DNA of 64,000 nt from an uncultured Alphaproteobacteria bacterium (GCA_902575725.1 CACGSS010000001.1:124001-188000); one strand, 5' to 3'. Shown: positions 28,075 through 37,332, counted from the first letter of the stretch. Notes: generated from the sequence alone by a model not told the origin. Numbers and translations are program-made.

Positions 28075-28827
28075 ATGAATAATTATTTAGTTGAATTAAA
28101 TAACTGTGGAGTGTTAAGAAACCATAAATGGTTGGTTAGAGGTGTCTCATTAAAAGTTTCCCAAGGTGAAATTGTAACATTGATTGGACCTAACGGATCT
28201 GGCAAATCAACAACTGCAAAAATGTCATTGGATATTTTAAAGCCTGACGAAGGCACAAATAATATCAAAAAAGGAATGCGAATTTCATATGTGCCACAAA
28301 AAATTTCAATTGATTGGTCTCTCCCATTAAGGGCTATAGATTTTGTTAATTTAGTAAAAAAACATAAGACCAGTGAGATTGATGATGCCCTCAGTATCAC
28401 TGGAATCAAACATCTTATTTATGAAGATGTTAGAAATTTGTCTGGAGGAGAATTTCAAAGATTACTCATGGCTCGCGCAATAGCTAAAGAACCTCATTTT
28501 CTGGTTTTAGATGAACCTGTTCAAGGAGTCGACTATCCTGGAGAAATTGCGTTATATAAAACAATTCAAGAAATTGTAAAAAAAATAAAATGTGGAATAT
28601 TACTTATTTCACATAACTTACATGTGGTGATGTCACAAACTGATTACGTTATTTGTCTTAATGGGCATGTTTGTTGTTCTGGAGCTCCCAACACTGTCAT
28701 AAAGGAGCCAGAATATATTAAATTATTTGGAAAGAATATTGATCCCACCTTAGCTTTTTATCAACATGACCACGATCACGAACACTTACCTGATGGGAGC
28801 ATTGATGACTCGGGGAGAGACTCATAA
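28075..28827 (+). CDS. znuC: Zinc ABC transporter ATPase ZnuC
   Basis: This 250-aa ATPase energises zinc import. Walker A is GPNGSGKSTTAKMSL (about residues 39-53), signature LSGGEFQRLLMARAIA, Walker B FLVLDEPVQGVDYPG and H-loop LLISHNLHVVM. A His-rich tail (HDHDHEHLPD) is common in ZnuC of alphaproteobacteria. It starts 26 bp after the second Zur-type site. Its stop shares a base with the znuB start. Confidence 0.95.
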   Translation: MNNYLVELNNCGVLRNHKWLVRGVSLKVSQGEIVTLIGPNGSGKSTTAKMSLDILKPDEGTNNIKKGMRISYVPQKISIDWSLPLRAIDFVNLVKKHKTSEIDDALSITGIKHLIYEDVRNLSGGEFQRLLMARAIAKEPHFLVLDEPVQGVDYPGEIALYKTIQEIVKKIKCGILLISHNLHVVMSQTDYVICLNGHVCCSGAPNTVIKEPEYIKLFGKNIDPTLAFYQHDHDHEHLPDGSIDDSGRDS

Positions 28828-29654
28828 TGTTTGATGATTTTATTGTAAGAGCTTTTGCAGCAGGAATTGGTTTGGCATTAGTTACAGGCCCTTTAGGATG
28901 CTTTATTGTTTGGAGAAGACTTTCATATTTTGGTGATACAATAGCACACTCAGCATTATTGGGGGTTACTATAGCTTATGCTATGAATTTCAATTTAATC
29001 ATAGCCGTGTTTGTTGTTTCATGCTTGCTTGCTATATCTTTACTTTTTTTACAAAGGAGAACAAGTCTTCCAGATGATGCTTTATTAGGTCTGTTAGCTC
29101 ACTCTGTGTTAGCGATAGGATTGGTTCTTTTAGGTATACTTTCATTTATTAGAATTGACCTTATGGGTTTACTTTTTGGAGACATTTTGTCAGTTAATTT
29201 CACTGATGTTTTATTTGTTTGGATTGGTGGGGGTGTTGCTTTAACTACATTAATTTTAATTTGGAGGCCATTATTTGCTGGAACAGTCAACTTAGAATTA
29301 GCCAAAGCAGAAGGGTTAAATCCTGAGCTAGCTACTACAATCTTTACTTTGCTAATAGCTAGTGTCATTGCAATATCTATAAAAATTGTTGGGATATTAT
29401 TAATTACTGGTCTTCTAATCATTCCCGCAGCTGCCTCAAGAAATTTATCCTCCACACCAATACAGATGGCTATTATCTCTTCAATAATTGGAGTTTGTTC
29501 AGTAGTTATTGGTCTGCAAACTTCAATGATATGGAATACTTCTACAGGCCCAACAATTCTAGTAATAACATTAGGTGTCTTTATTATCACGTTACTGCCA
29601 CTGAAAAAATTGCTAATTTCGAAAAAAAAAATAGAATTGTCAGATAAAAGATGA
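28827..29654 (+). CDS. znuB: Zinc ABC transporter permease ZnuB
   Basis: This 275-aa membrane protein of the ABC-3 family has eight or so hydrophobic segments. It opens MFDDFIVRAFAAGIGLALVTGPLGCFIVWRRLSYFGDTIAHSALLG, which is diagnostic for ZnuB, and ends with a Lys-rich cytoplasmic tail. It overlaps znuC by one base and zur by four, so znuC-znuB-zur form one coupled unit. Confidence 0.95.
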   Translation: MFDDFIVRAFAAGIGLALVTGPLGCFIVWRRLSYFGDTIAHSALLGVTIAYAMNFNLIIAVFVVSCLLAISLLFLQRRTSLPDDALLGLLAHSVLAIGLVLLGILSFIRIDLMGLLFGDILSVNFTDVLFVWIGGGVALTTLILIWRPLFAGTVNLELAKAEGLNPELATTIFTLLIASVIAISIKIVGILLITGLLIIPAAASRNLSSTPIQMAIISSIIGVCSVVIGLQTSMIWNTSTGPTILVITLGVFIITLLPLKKLLISKKKIELSDKR

Positions 29655-30064
29655 GTTCTACACATACACACTCTAAAAAAAGTCAAAGTTTAACCAAAAA
29701 TCAAAGAATTGTTCTTGATCTCTTACATAACAGTGGCGAACCTTTGAAGGCATACTTTATATTAGATAGTCTGAAGAAAGAGGGCTTAAACTCACCTCTT
29801 CAAGTTTACAGAGCTTTAGATAAATTGGTTGAATTAGGAAAAATTCACAAAATCGAGAGTATTAACTCTTTTATAATATGTAACAACTCAAATTGTGCAA
29901 AGAACACTGCTTTTACAATTTGCGAGAGATGTGGAAAAGTAAAAGAGATTAAAAATAGAGATTTAACGGGTGGTGTCAGCGATCTGGTTAAGGATAATCA
30001 ATTAGAAATTACAAGATATAACCTTGAATTTTATGTTTTGTGTAAGTCTTGCAAAATAAATTAA
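29651..30064 (+). CDS. zur: Zinc uptake regulator Zur
   Basis: This 137-aa Fur-family repressor is the third gene of the zinc uptake operon. The helix-turn-helix segment is GLNSPLQVYRALDKLVELGKIHKI, and a structural zinc site is made by CERCGKVKEI and the end CKSCKIN. Another pair, CNNSNCAKNTAF, is typical of Zur. Its own operon carries the Zur-type sites, so autoregulation is expected. Confidence 0.93.
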   Translation: MSSTHTHSKKSQSLTKNQRIVLDLLHNSGEPLKAYFILDSLKKEGLNSPLQVYRALDKLVELGKIHKIESINSFIICNNSNCAKNTAFTICERCGKVKEIKNRDLTGGVSDLVKDNQLEITRYNLEFYVLCKSCKIN

Positions 30065-30113
30065 TAACAAACATATAGTCTTATAAACCCTTATTTTATT
30101 ACATTTTTGACTA

Positions 30114-30141
30114 TTGACATAAATAAAGACCTATATATATT
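30114..30141 (+). promoter_or_regulatory. Probable sigma70 promoter of rplU
   Basis: TTGACA (30114-30119) and TATATT (30136-30141) are 16 bp apart. Transcription would begin near 30148, only about six bases before the rplU ATG at 30154, leaving no room for a normal ribosome site. Confidence 0.55.
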
Positions 30142-30153
30142 GACCGACTTATT

Positions 30154-30678
30154 ATGTACGCAGTACTTAAATCAGTTGGTAAGCAATTTAAAGTGTCTCC
30201 AGGAGATGTTTTAAAGATTGATAAAATAGAGGGTAAAGTTGGTGATACCATATCTTTTAAAGATATCGTTGCAGTTGGAAATGGCGATAAGTTTGAACTT
30301 GGTTCTCCAGCAGTAAAAGGTGCAGAAGTATCTGCAAAATTACTTTACCAGACAAGGGACGATAAGATTAGAGTTTTTAGAAAAAATAGAAGAAAACATT
30401 TTCAAAGAACTAAAGGTCATCGTCAATATATCTCTATATTAAAGGTCATGGCAATCAAGTCCGCCATTGGAGAAGAGAGCTTTAAAGAGCCAGCTAAAAA
30501 AGCTGCGCCAAAAGCAGAAACTCCAAAAAAAGTTGAAAAAAAGGCTGAAACTCCAAAAAAAACTGAAGTAAAAGCAACAGAAACAAAAAAAGTTGAAACT
30601 AAAGCTGAAAAACCTAAAAAGGTCGAGGCTAAAGAAAAAAAGACTGTGAAAAAAGAAACAACTGAGGTAAAAAAGTAG
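30154..30678 (+). CDS. rplU: Ribosomal protein bL21 with long Lys/Ala-rich tail
   Basis: This 174-aa protein has a normal L21 body in residues 1-103 ([14 protein letters not shown], then [19 protein letters not shown]). The last 60 or so residues (111-174) are a low-complexity Lys, Ala, Glu, Thr, Pro tail with repeats of [10 protein letters not shown] and [13 protein letters not shown] type, resembling histone H1-like tails. L21 is usually about 103 aa. The 50S role is not in doubt; the tail would be disordered and basic. It precedes rpmA by 4 bp. Confidence 0.95.
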   Translation: MYAVLKSVGKQFKVSPGDVLKIDKIEGKVGDTISFKDIVAVGNGDKFELGSPAVKGAEVSAKLLYQTRDDKIRVFRKNRRKHFQRTKGHRQYISILKVMAIKSAIGEESFKEPAKKAAPKAETPKKVEKKAETPKKTEVKATETKKVETKAEKPKKVEAKEKKTVKKETTEVKK

Positions 30679-30682
30679 AAAT

Positions 30683-30928
30683 ATGGCAACGAAAAAAGCA
30701 GGTGGAAGTTCCAAAAACGGAAGAGACTCAGCCGGTAGAAGGCTTGGGGTTAAAAAGTTTGGTGGCGAACACGTAATTCCTGGAAATATTATTGTTCGTC
30801 AGCGTGGTACAAAATTTTACCCGGGCGAAAATGTTGGGATTGGAAAAGACCACACTCTTTTCTCCTTAGTCGAAGGCAAAGTTCTGTTCAAAAAATCACG
30901 TAACAGACAGTTTGTTTGCGTTAACTAA
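30683..30928 (+). CDS. rpmA: Ribosomal protein bL27
   Basis: This 81-aa protein of the 50S subunit sits near the peptidyl transferase centre. The start [20 protein letters not shown] and the middle [21 protein letters not shown] are the family's. It is in the standard order rplU-rpmA-obgE. The N-terminus has no Firmicute-type pro-sequence. Confidence 0.98.
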   Translation: MATKKAGGSSKNGRDSAGRRLGVKKFGGEHVIPGNIIVRQRGTKFYPGENVGIGKDHTLFSLVEGKVLFKKSRNRQFVCVN

Positions 30929-30959
30929 TCCCACTAAAAAAACTTCAAATTAAACTGTT

Positions 30960-31949
30960 ATGGCATTTATTGATAAAGCAAAAATTTATATTAAATCGGG
31001 AAATGGTGGCCATGGGGCTCTAAGTTTTCGTCGAGAAAAATTTGTAGAGTATGGAGGGCCCAATGGTGGCAATGGTGGTAAAGGTGGAGATGTAATTTTT
31101 CGAGGAAACAAAGGGATTAACACCTTACAACGATATCGTTTTAACCAACATCATAATGCTCAAAATGGTATGGGTGGTGCTGGTCAATTAAAAACTGGCG
31201 CAAGTGGCAAAGATCTTATTTTAGACGTCCCTTGTGGAACTGAGATATACACCGAAGACATGAGTATTAAAATTCATGAAATTTTAAAAGATGATGAAAC
31301 TTATCATTTTTTAAGAGGAGGTCAGGGAGGCAAAGGCAATGCTCACTTTAAAAGTTCTACTAATAGAGCGCCTCGTAAGTTCCAACAAGGAGAAAAAGGA
31401 CAAGAATCAACTGTCAGATTAAAGCTAAAAATATTAGCTGATGTTGGTTTGGTGGGAATGCCAAATGCAGGTAAATCTTCAATATTAAATTTTGTAACAA
31501 ATGCAAAGTCAAAAGTTGCTGATTATGCGTTTACAACACTTCATCCACACATCGGAATGGTTCAAAAGGAAGATCTTGAATTTGTATTAGCAGATATACC
31601 TGGACTCATAGAACATGCGAGTGATGGGAAAGGACTAGGTCATGATTTCTTATCCCATGTTGAAAGGTGTAAAATTTTAATTCACGTCGTAGATATCACT
31701 GAAGAAAAACCTTTTGAAAATTATAAAGTTATTCGACAAGAACTTTTAAATTATGGAGGCAAAATAGAACAAAAAAAAGAAATTATTGCACTAAATAAGA
31801 TTGAAATTGCTGATCAGAAAAGGGTTGAGGAAATTAAAAAAGAATTTGAGACTTCTTTAAATCAAGAGGTTAAATTGATTTCAGCTGCAACAGGACATCA
31901 ATTAGATCAATTAACAAATTTATGTTTAGAATATTTACAAGATGAATAA
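30960..31949 (+). CDS. obgE: GTPase Obg/CgtA
   Basis: This 329-aa ribosome-associated GTPase acts in 50S assembly. The Gly-rich N-terminal Obg domain (SGNGGHGALSFRREKFVEYGGPNGGNGGKGGD) is followed by the G domain with G1 GMPNAGKSS, a switch TTLHPHIGMV, G3 ADIPGLIEHASDGKGLG and G4 ALNKIE. A short C-terminus without the OCT domain makes it one of the smaller members. It overlaps proB by 8 bp. Confidence 0.96.
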   Translation: MAFIDKAKIYIKSGNGGHGALSFRREKFVEYGGPNGGNGGKGGDVIFRGNKGINTLQRYRFNQHHNAQNGMGGAGQLKTGASGKDLILDVPCGTEIYTEDMSIKIHEILKDDETYHFLRGGQGGKGNAHFKSSTNRAPRKFQQGEKGQESTVRLKLKILADVGLVGMPNAGKSSILNFVTNAKSKVADYAFTTLHPHIGMVQKEDLEFVLADIPGLIEHASDGKGLGHDFLSHVERCKILIHVVDITEEKPFENYKVIRQELLNYGGKIEQKKEIIALNKIEIADQKRVEEIKKEFETSLNQEVKLISAATGHQLDQLTNLCLEYLQDE

Positions 31950-33060
31950 AAAATTTTTAGAGTTAGCGAAAAAATCAAAAGTTATTGTCATTAAAGTTGG
32001 CTCGAATATTTTGGTTAACGAAAAGCATGTGCTGAGGAGAAAATGGCTAAACTCCCTCATTGAAGATGTTAAAGAACTCCAAAAGAGAGAGTCTAAGATA
32101 ATCATTGTCTCATCTGGTGCAATCGCTTTAGGTAGGAATATACTCTCAAAAAAAAAGTTGACTAATTTGCATGAAAAGCAGGCTGCTGCATCAATAGGTC
32201 AAATACAACTCTCGCAACAATGGCAAAAAGCTTTTGCAAAATTAAATATTCAAAGTTCTCAGATTTTAATAACAGCTGAAGATTTAAACGAAAGAAGAAA
32301 ATATTTGAACATCAGAAATACAATTTACTCTCTCATGGATTTAAATGTTGTTCCAATAATTAATGAAAATGATACTACCTCGACAGAAGAAATTCGTTTT
32401 GGAGATAATGATAAACTTTCTGCTATGATCGCAAATGCCCTGTCAGCTGAGTTATTAATTTTATTATCTGATGTGAATGGTCTGTATACTGCAAATCCTA
32501 AAAAGTCATTGCAAGCTAAACTGATTACATCTGTTGAAGAGGTTGATCAACAAGTAGAAAAATATATTGATAAAGATTTAAGTGAGTTTGGTTCTGGTGG
32601 GATGTTGGCAAAAATCAATGCTGCAAAACTCTGTATTCAATCCGGATCCACCATGATCATATCAAATGGTTTGGTGAATAATCCTTTGAGTAAGATTGAT
32701 CCTCAATCTTCAACATGGTTTCATCCTTCCAAAAATATTCTGACAAGTCGCCAGCAATGGATTTGGAATAGACCAATACAAAAAGCAATTGTCCATATTG
32801 ACGAAGGGGCCTCAAAAGCACTCAAGAAAAATTCAAGTCTGTTGGCTATCGGTGTAAAGTCAATTGATGGAAAGTTTTATCGTGGTGATACTGTTTCGAT
32901 CCATTACAATAAAAAAGAGTTAGCTAGAGGCATGATTAATTATGATTTTCAGGAAATGAACAAAATAAAAGGTAAAAAATCATCAGAATTCAGTGAAATT
33001 CTTGGTTTTGTCCGAGAGGATGAGATAGTTCATAAAGATAACTTGGTGAGATCGAGATGA
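31942..33060 (+). CDS. proB: Glutamate 5-kinase ProB
   Basis: This 372-aa enzyme performs the first step of proline synthesis. The amino acid kinase domain includes VIVIKVGSNILVN (residues 14-26), IIVSSGAIALG, IINENDTTSTEEIRFGDNDKLSA and SGGMLAKINAA. The C-terminal PUA domain is complete (GKFYRGDTVSIHY). It overlaps obgE and proA, giving the order obgE-proB-proA that is widespread in alphaproteobacteria. Confidence 0.96.
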   Translation: MNKKFLELAKKSKVIVIKVGSNILVNEKHVLRRKWLNSLIEDVKELQKRESKIIIVSSGAIALGRNILSKKKLTNLHEKQAAASIGQIQLSQQWQKAFAKLNIQSSQILITAEDLNERRKYLNIRNTIYSLMDLNVVPIINENDTTSTEEIRFGDNDKLSAMIANALSAELLILLSDVNGLYTANPKKSLQAKLITSVEEVDQQVEKYIDKDLSEFGSGGMLAKINAAKLCIQSGSTMIISNGLVNNPLSKIDPQSSTWFHPSKNILTSRQQWIWNRPIQKAIVHIDEGASKALKKNSSLLAIGVKSIDGKFYRGDTVSIHYNKKELARGMINYDFQEMNKIKGKKSSEFSEILGFVREDEIVHKDNLVRSR

Positions 33061-34310
33061 GTGACTATTTTCAAGAAATTTTAAATCATTCGAAGAGGGC
33101 ATCGAATGCCATGTCCAAACTATCTGCAGGGGATAGAAGTAGAATTTTAATGAATATTAGTGGTTTTCTATTATCTAATAAAAATGAAATTCTAAAAGCT
33201 AATCAAGCAGATATAGAAAGAGCTAAATCAAATAATATTTCTGCACCTATGATTAATAGATTAGTTTTGACTTCAGAGAAAATAGATCAACTTTCTCGTG
33301 ACGTTGAGAAAATAGCCCAAATGCAAGATCCCCTTGATCAAACTTTAGAAAGTTGGACCAATGCCACTAATGGGTTGCAATTTACAAAAGTCTCAGTGCC
33401 TATTGGTGTGATTGGTATTATTTATGAGTCTCGACCTAATGTCACAATAGATGCTGCATGTCTTTGCCTTAGATCAGGAAATATTTCTATTCTTAGAGGA
33501 GGCTCTGAGTGTATCGAAACCAATAAAAAACTTTATGATTGCATTCAAGATGCTTTAAAAGATTTAAATTTTGATACTCATCTTGTCTGTTTCATTCAAA
33601 ATACTGATCGTAGTTTTGTTGAAGAGTTGTTAAAAGCTGAAGGAGATATAGATGTGATTATTCCTCGCGGGGGAAAATCGTTAATTGAAACAATTTCTAA
33701 AAATTCAAAAGTTCCTACAATTAAACATTTGGAAGGTTTGTGTCATACTTTTTGGGATGAAGGATATGACAAAGATAAAGCCACTGAAGTCATCGCAAAT
33801 GCCAAGCTAAGAAGACCAGAGATTTGTGGTGCAACAGAGACCTTACTTATAAACTCTAATAATTCAGCAGAAGATATTTCATCTGTTTTAGATAATTTAA
33901 AATCGCAAGGATGTGAAATTATTGGATGTAGTCGCCTCAAAGATATTTATCCTATCGATCGAGATGCAACAGAAGAAGATTGGTCAACTGAATATCTAGA
34001 TAAGAAAATTACAGTAAAACTAGTTGATAACGTTGAAGAATGTGTAGAGCATATAAACAAATATTCTAGTGGACATACCGAGAGTTGTTTAAGTAACAAT
34101 CTACGGTCTATAGAGTATTTCTTTCAAAACTGTAAAAGTGCTATTTTAATGAATAATGCTTCCACTCAATTTGCTGATGGAGGGGAATTCGGATTTGGTG
34201 CAGAAATAGGTATTTCTACTGACAAACTTCATGTGAGAGGGCCAGTAGGAGCAAAACATCTAACAACATTTAAATATCAAGTAATAGGCAATCACACCAC
34301 AAGGCCTTAA
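33057..34310 (+). CDS. proA: Glutamate-5-semialdehyde dehydrogenase ProA
   Basis: This 417-aa enzyme reduces glutamyl phosphate. It has PIGVIGIIYESRPNVTIDAACLCLRSGN (about residue 113 onward), the ILRGGSE segment, the catalytic Cys in ICGATETLL and EFGFGAEIGISTDKLHVRGPVGAKHL at the end. It overlaps proB by 4 bp and shares one base with the next gene. Normal in length. Confidence 0.97.
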   Translation: MSDYFQEILNHSKRASNAMSKLSAGDRSRILMNISGFLLSNKNEILKANQADIERAKSNNISAPMINRLVLTSEKIDQLSRDVEKIAQMQDPLDQTLESWTNATNGLQFTKVSVPIGVIGIIYESRPNVTIDAACLCLRSGNISILRGGSECIETNKKLYDCIQDALKDLNFDTHLVCFIQNTDRSFVEELLKAEGDIDVIIPRGGKSLIETISKNSKVPTIKHLEGLCHTFWDEGYDKDKATEVIANAKLRRPEICGATETLLINSNNSAEDISSVLDNLKSQGCEIIGCSRLKDIYPIDRDATEEDWSTEYLDKKITVKLVDNVEECVEHINKYSSGHTESCLSNNLRSIEYFFQNCKSAILMNNASTQFADGGEFGFGAEIGISTDKLHVRGPVGAKHLTTFKYQVIGNHTTRP

Positions 34311-34723
34311 TGGAATTCCGTAATAATTTTCAAGAATTAAAATCCCAGATCGAATATCTTAGCTCTTTAAACAAAGAAGATGTTACTCATATAATCAAAT
34401 CTTCAATATATGAGTTAGAAAGTTTAAAATTTTTCAATGAAGAAGAATTAAATGAAATTAATAAAGTGACTCTTATAAGTGAGCCCTTTAATAACCTTTT
34501 CTTTAAATATAACAAAGAGCGTTTGATAAACAAAGGTGTAGTTTACATAGAGGAAGAAAATGATTTGCAATTTATTATATCTTTATTTTATTTTTTTAAA
34601 CAAAGAGTGCCGATTTTATTTCATACAAGTTCAAAATTACAATCACAATTTATAGATATTCTAAACAAATTCCTCGAGGAAAATGGTGTCTCTAAAAAAT
34701 TTTTGAGGAAAATAGATGAATAG
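34310..34723 (+). CDS. Unknown 137-aa protein between proA and nadD
   Basis: This protein is wedged with a 1-bp overlap to proA and an 8-bp overlap to nadD, so it is certainly part of the operon. It has no clear family. By eye its second half, NKGVVYIEEENDLQFIIS through VPILFHTSSKLQSQFIDIL, lines up with the ProA N-terminal domain (GVIGIIYESRPNVTIDAA through ISILRGGSE), which could mean a highly diverged and truncated ProA-like fold. It lacks any active-site Cys segment. The similarity is weak and only a hypothesis. Confidence 0.6.
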   Translation: MEFRNNFQELKSQIEYLSSLNKEDVTHIIKSSIYELESLKFFNEEELNEINKVTLISEPFNNLFFKYNKERLINKGVVYIEEENDLQFIISLFYFFKQRVPILFHTSSKLQSQFIDILNKFLEENGVSKKFLRKIDE

Positions 34724-35273
34724 AAAGATTGGACTGTATGGTGGATTTTTTAATCCCTTACACGAGGGACACGTTCATGTAATAGAAAGTTCAATAAAAA
34801 GTTTAAATCTGAAAAAACTATTTGTCCTTCCCACTTATCAAAATCCTCTTAAGGCTAATCAAAATTTAAACTCAATAAATTCTCAATTATCAAATATCCG
34901 ATCAAAAATTAAAGAGCCGTTAGTAAAAGTTTCTGACTTTGAACATCGTTATAAAATGAAATGTACCTATGATGTGTTGCAAAAAATTAAGACTAAATGT
35001 GGCCTTAGCTCTTTTTATTTAATTATAGGTCTTGATCAGCTTGGTCATTTTCACGAATGGAAAGAATATGAGTGGATTTTAAAAAATATTAGTATTTGCG
35101 TTATTTATAGACCGAGATATGATGAATTTATTGAAAATTCAACAGTCCAAAAACAATTCTCCCATTTATTTATGCCTAATTTAAATAGTTTTATTAACTG
35201 CCCTACTCCTTGTTTCCATATACTTGATAATATAGGTGTAGAGATGTCATCTAGTGAGTTACGAAATTCTTAA
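34716..35273 (+). CDS. nadD: Nicotinate-nucleotide adenylyltransferase NadD
   Basis: This 185-aa enzyme adenylates nicotinic acid mononucleotide in NAD synthesis. The nucleotidyltransferase signature is LYGGFFNPLHEGHVHVI (residues 7-23), and the C-terminal MSSSELRNS corresponds to the SSTxIR motif. FYLIIGLDQLGHFHEWKEYEWI fits the family. It overlaps rsfS by 20 bp. Confidence 0.95.
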   Translation: MNRKIGLYGGFFNPLHEGHVHVIESSIKSLNLKKLFVLPTYQNPLKANQNLNSINSQLSNIRSKIKEPLVKVSDFEHRYKMKCTYDVLQKIKTKCGLSSFYLIIGLDQLGHFHEWKEYEWILKNISICVIYRPRYDEFIENSTVQKQFSHLFMPNLNSFINCPTPCFHILDNIGVEMSSSELRNS

Positions 35274-35622
35274 ACACGATAAAGACCCATCTGTTAAAGC
35301 TATAGTCGACAGTCTTGAAGACAATAAGGCTGAAAACATCTCAGTTATTTCCCTCAAAGGAAAGGCAGAATTTGCTGAATTCATGATCGTTGCATCCGGG
35401 CGATCAAATAAGCATGTGGACTCAGTTTCAGATAAGGTTTACCGATACCTTAAGAAAAATAAACTTTATTGCAATAAACCAGAAGGAAAGCCCCTTTGCG
35501 ACTGGACGGTCATTGATGCTGGACATGTTTTAGTGCATATTTTTAGAAATGAAGTCAGAGAAATATACGATTTGGAAAAACTATGGTCTGAAGACTTTAA
35601 TACTATCAATACTGCCTCTTAA
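35254..35622 (+). CDS. rsfS: Ribosomal silencing factor RsfS
   Basis: This 122-aa protein binds uL14 and blocks subunit joining under starvation. Motifs: FMIVASGRSNKHVDSVSDKV and CNKPEGKPLCDWTVIDAGHVLVHIF, the latter being the DUF143 signature. GTG at 35254 is the start, within the nadD coding end. In many bacteria rlmH follows; here ctpA begins 10 bp after. Confidence 0.94.
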   Translation: MSYEILKHDKDPSVKAIVDSLEDNKAENISVISLKGKAEFAEFMIVASGRSNKHVDSVSDKVYRYLKKNKLYCNKPEGKPLCDWTVIDAGHVLVHIFRNEVREIYDLEKLWSEDFNTINTAS

Positions 35623-35632
35623 AAAATCAAAT

Positions 35633-36859
35633 ATGCTAAAAATATTTTATATTTTAATTTTAATCTTTAATGCGAATGTCAGTTTTTCTGACACTAAAGA
35701 AACCTATAAACAATTAAGTATTTTCAACGAAGTCTATAACCGAGTAAAAAATCAATATGTTGAAGAGGTAACTGATAAAGAGTTAATAGAAAAAGCTTTG
35801 AATGGAATGCTACAGGCTCTAGATCCTCACTCAAGTTTTATGAGTGAAGAAATTTATAAAGAAATGCAGATGGACACGTCAGGTTCTTTTGGTGGATTAG
35901 GCATCGAAATCACAACAGATAAAGGGTTCATAAAAGTGGTTTCTCCAATTGACGATACCCCTGCTTATAAAGCTGGAATTTTAGCTGGAGATTATATAAC
36001 GCATTTAGACGGCACATCAGTAGTTGATATGACTTTAAAGGAAGCAATTGATATTATGAAAGGTGAACCAGGGACCACTATAACTTTAACAATTTTTAGA
36101 TCTTCCGAAGAACCATTCGATGTCGATATTAAAAGAGATATAATTAAAGTTGCATCTGTTAAACATCGTCTAATTAACGATGTGGGATATATAAGAATAA
36201 TTCAATTTAATGAGCAAACAACAACAGGATTAAAAAAAAGTATAAAAGAACTTGAAGACGGTATTGATCCTCCAATTGGTTATGTCCTAGATTTAAGAAA
36301 TAATCCAGGAGGATTATTAAATGAGTCTGTGTCAGTTACAGATATGTTCCTTGATAAAGGAGAAATAGTTTCAATCAGAGGAAGAGAAAAGAAAGATGTT
36401 CAAGTTTACTCTGCTAAAAAAGGGGATCTAATTAATGGAAAACCATTGATTATATTAATCAATGAGGGTTCTGCTTCGGCGTCTGAAATTGTTGCTGGTG
36501 CATTACAAGATCATGATAGGGCAGTAATTATGGGTATAAAGTCATTTGGAAAAGGTTCTGTGCAAACCATTATACCTATTGACAGCGGTGCAATCAGACT
36601 CACCATCGCAAAGTATTACACACCAAGTGGAGACTCAATACAAGCAGTTGGTATTGAGCCAGATGTTGTAGTGCCTAGAGCTGAATTAAATGTGATTGAT
36701 AATAACTTTACGTTTAGAGAATCAGATTATCGAGAAGCTTTAGATAACGAGACAAATGAAGAAAGTGAGGAGGAAGAGTCCACTGATGATATTCTTGAAA
36801 GAGATTATCAGCTATCTCGTGCCATTGATGCAGTCAAAACCATAGCTGTATTAAATTAA
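35633..36859 (+). CDS. ctpA: C-terminal processing peptidase CtpA (S41)
   Basis: This 408-aa periplasmic serine protease has a signal peptide (MLKIFYILILIFNANVSFS), a PDZ domain (GSFGGLGIEITTDKGFIKVVSP to GEPGTTITLTI), and the Ser/Lys dyad in LINEGSASASEIVAGAL and IKSFGKGSVQT. The start at 35633 is preferred because it gives a signal peptide; an upstream in-frame ATG would run within rsfS. A negatively charged tail (NEESEEEESTDD) precedes the end. Likely a cell envelope protein processing enzyme. Confidence 0.94.
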   Translation: MLKIFYILILIFNANVSFSDTKETYKQLSIFNEVYNRVKNQYVEEVTDKELIEKALNGMLQALDPHSSFMSEEIYKEMQMDTSGSFGGLGIEITTDKGFIKVVSPIDDTPAYKAGILAGDYITHLDGTSVVDMTLKEAIDIMKGEPGTTITLTIFRSSEEPFDVDIKRDIIKVASVKHRLINDVGYIRIIQFNEQTTTGLKKSIKELEDGIDPPIGYVLDLRNNPGGLLNESVSVTDMFLDKGEIVSIRGREKKDVQVYSAKKGDLINGKPLIILINEGSASASEIVAGALQDHDRAVIMGIKSFGKGSVQTIIPIDSGAIRLTIAKYYTPSGDSIQAVGIEPDVVVPRAELNVIDNNFTFRESDYREALDNETNEESEEEESTDDILERDYQLSRAIDAVKTIAVLN

Positions 36860-37332
36860 TGAAAATAAACCCCAAAGATTATCGACCGAATGTTGGTATG
36901 ATGATTATTAATCAAAATAAAGAAATATTTGTTGGAAAAAGAATAGACCACCCTTCAGAATTTTGGCAAATGCCACAAGGTGGGATTGATCCTAAAGAAA
37001 AATCTGAATTGGCAGCTCTTAGAGAAATGGAAGAAGAGGTTGGTATTAAAAAAAATAAAGTTAAATTAATCTCACAGAGCAAAGACTGGTATTACTATTC
37101 TTTACCTAAAGACTTGTCAAAAACTCTTTGGAAAGGTAAATACAAAGGTCAACGTCAAAAATGGTTCTTGTATGAATTTAAAGGAAGTGAGAAAGATATA
37201 AATATTGAAACATCTCACCCTGAATTTTCTGATTATAAATGGGTTAAACCAGATTTCTTGGTTCCCAACATAGTGCCTTTTAAAAAAGCAATTTACGAAA
37301 AATTATTAAAAGAATTTAAAGACTATTTATAA
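36859..37332 (+). CDS. rppH: RNA pyrophosphohydrolase RppH
   Basis: This 157-aa Nudix hydrolase removes pyrophosphate from mRNA 5' ends and starts decay. The Nudix box is GGIDPKEKSELAALREMEEEVG (from residue 41), with the standard RExxEExG core, and WQMPQGGID fits RppH. Starts on the last base of the ctpA stop. Its 3' end overlaps atpC on the other strand by 10 bp. Confidence 0.93.
   Translation: MKINPKDYRPNVGMMIINQNKEIFVGKRIDHPSEFWQMPQGGIDPKEKSELAALREMEEEVGIKKNKVKLISQSKDWYYYSLPKDLSKTLWKGKYKGQRQKWFLYEFKGSEKDINIETSHPEFSDYKWVKPDFLVPNIVPFKKAIYEKLLKEFKDYL

Noticed and set aside
30423..30714. Antisense Phe/Ser-rich frames over rplU
   Set aside because: They mirror the Lys/Ala-rich L21 tail and overlap the rpmA start; no ribosome site.
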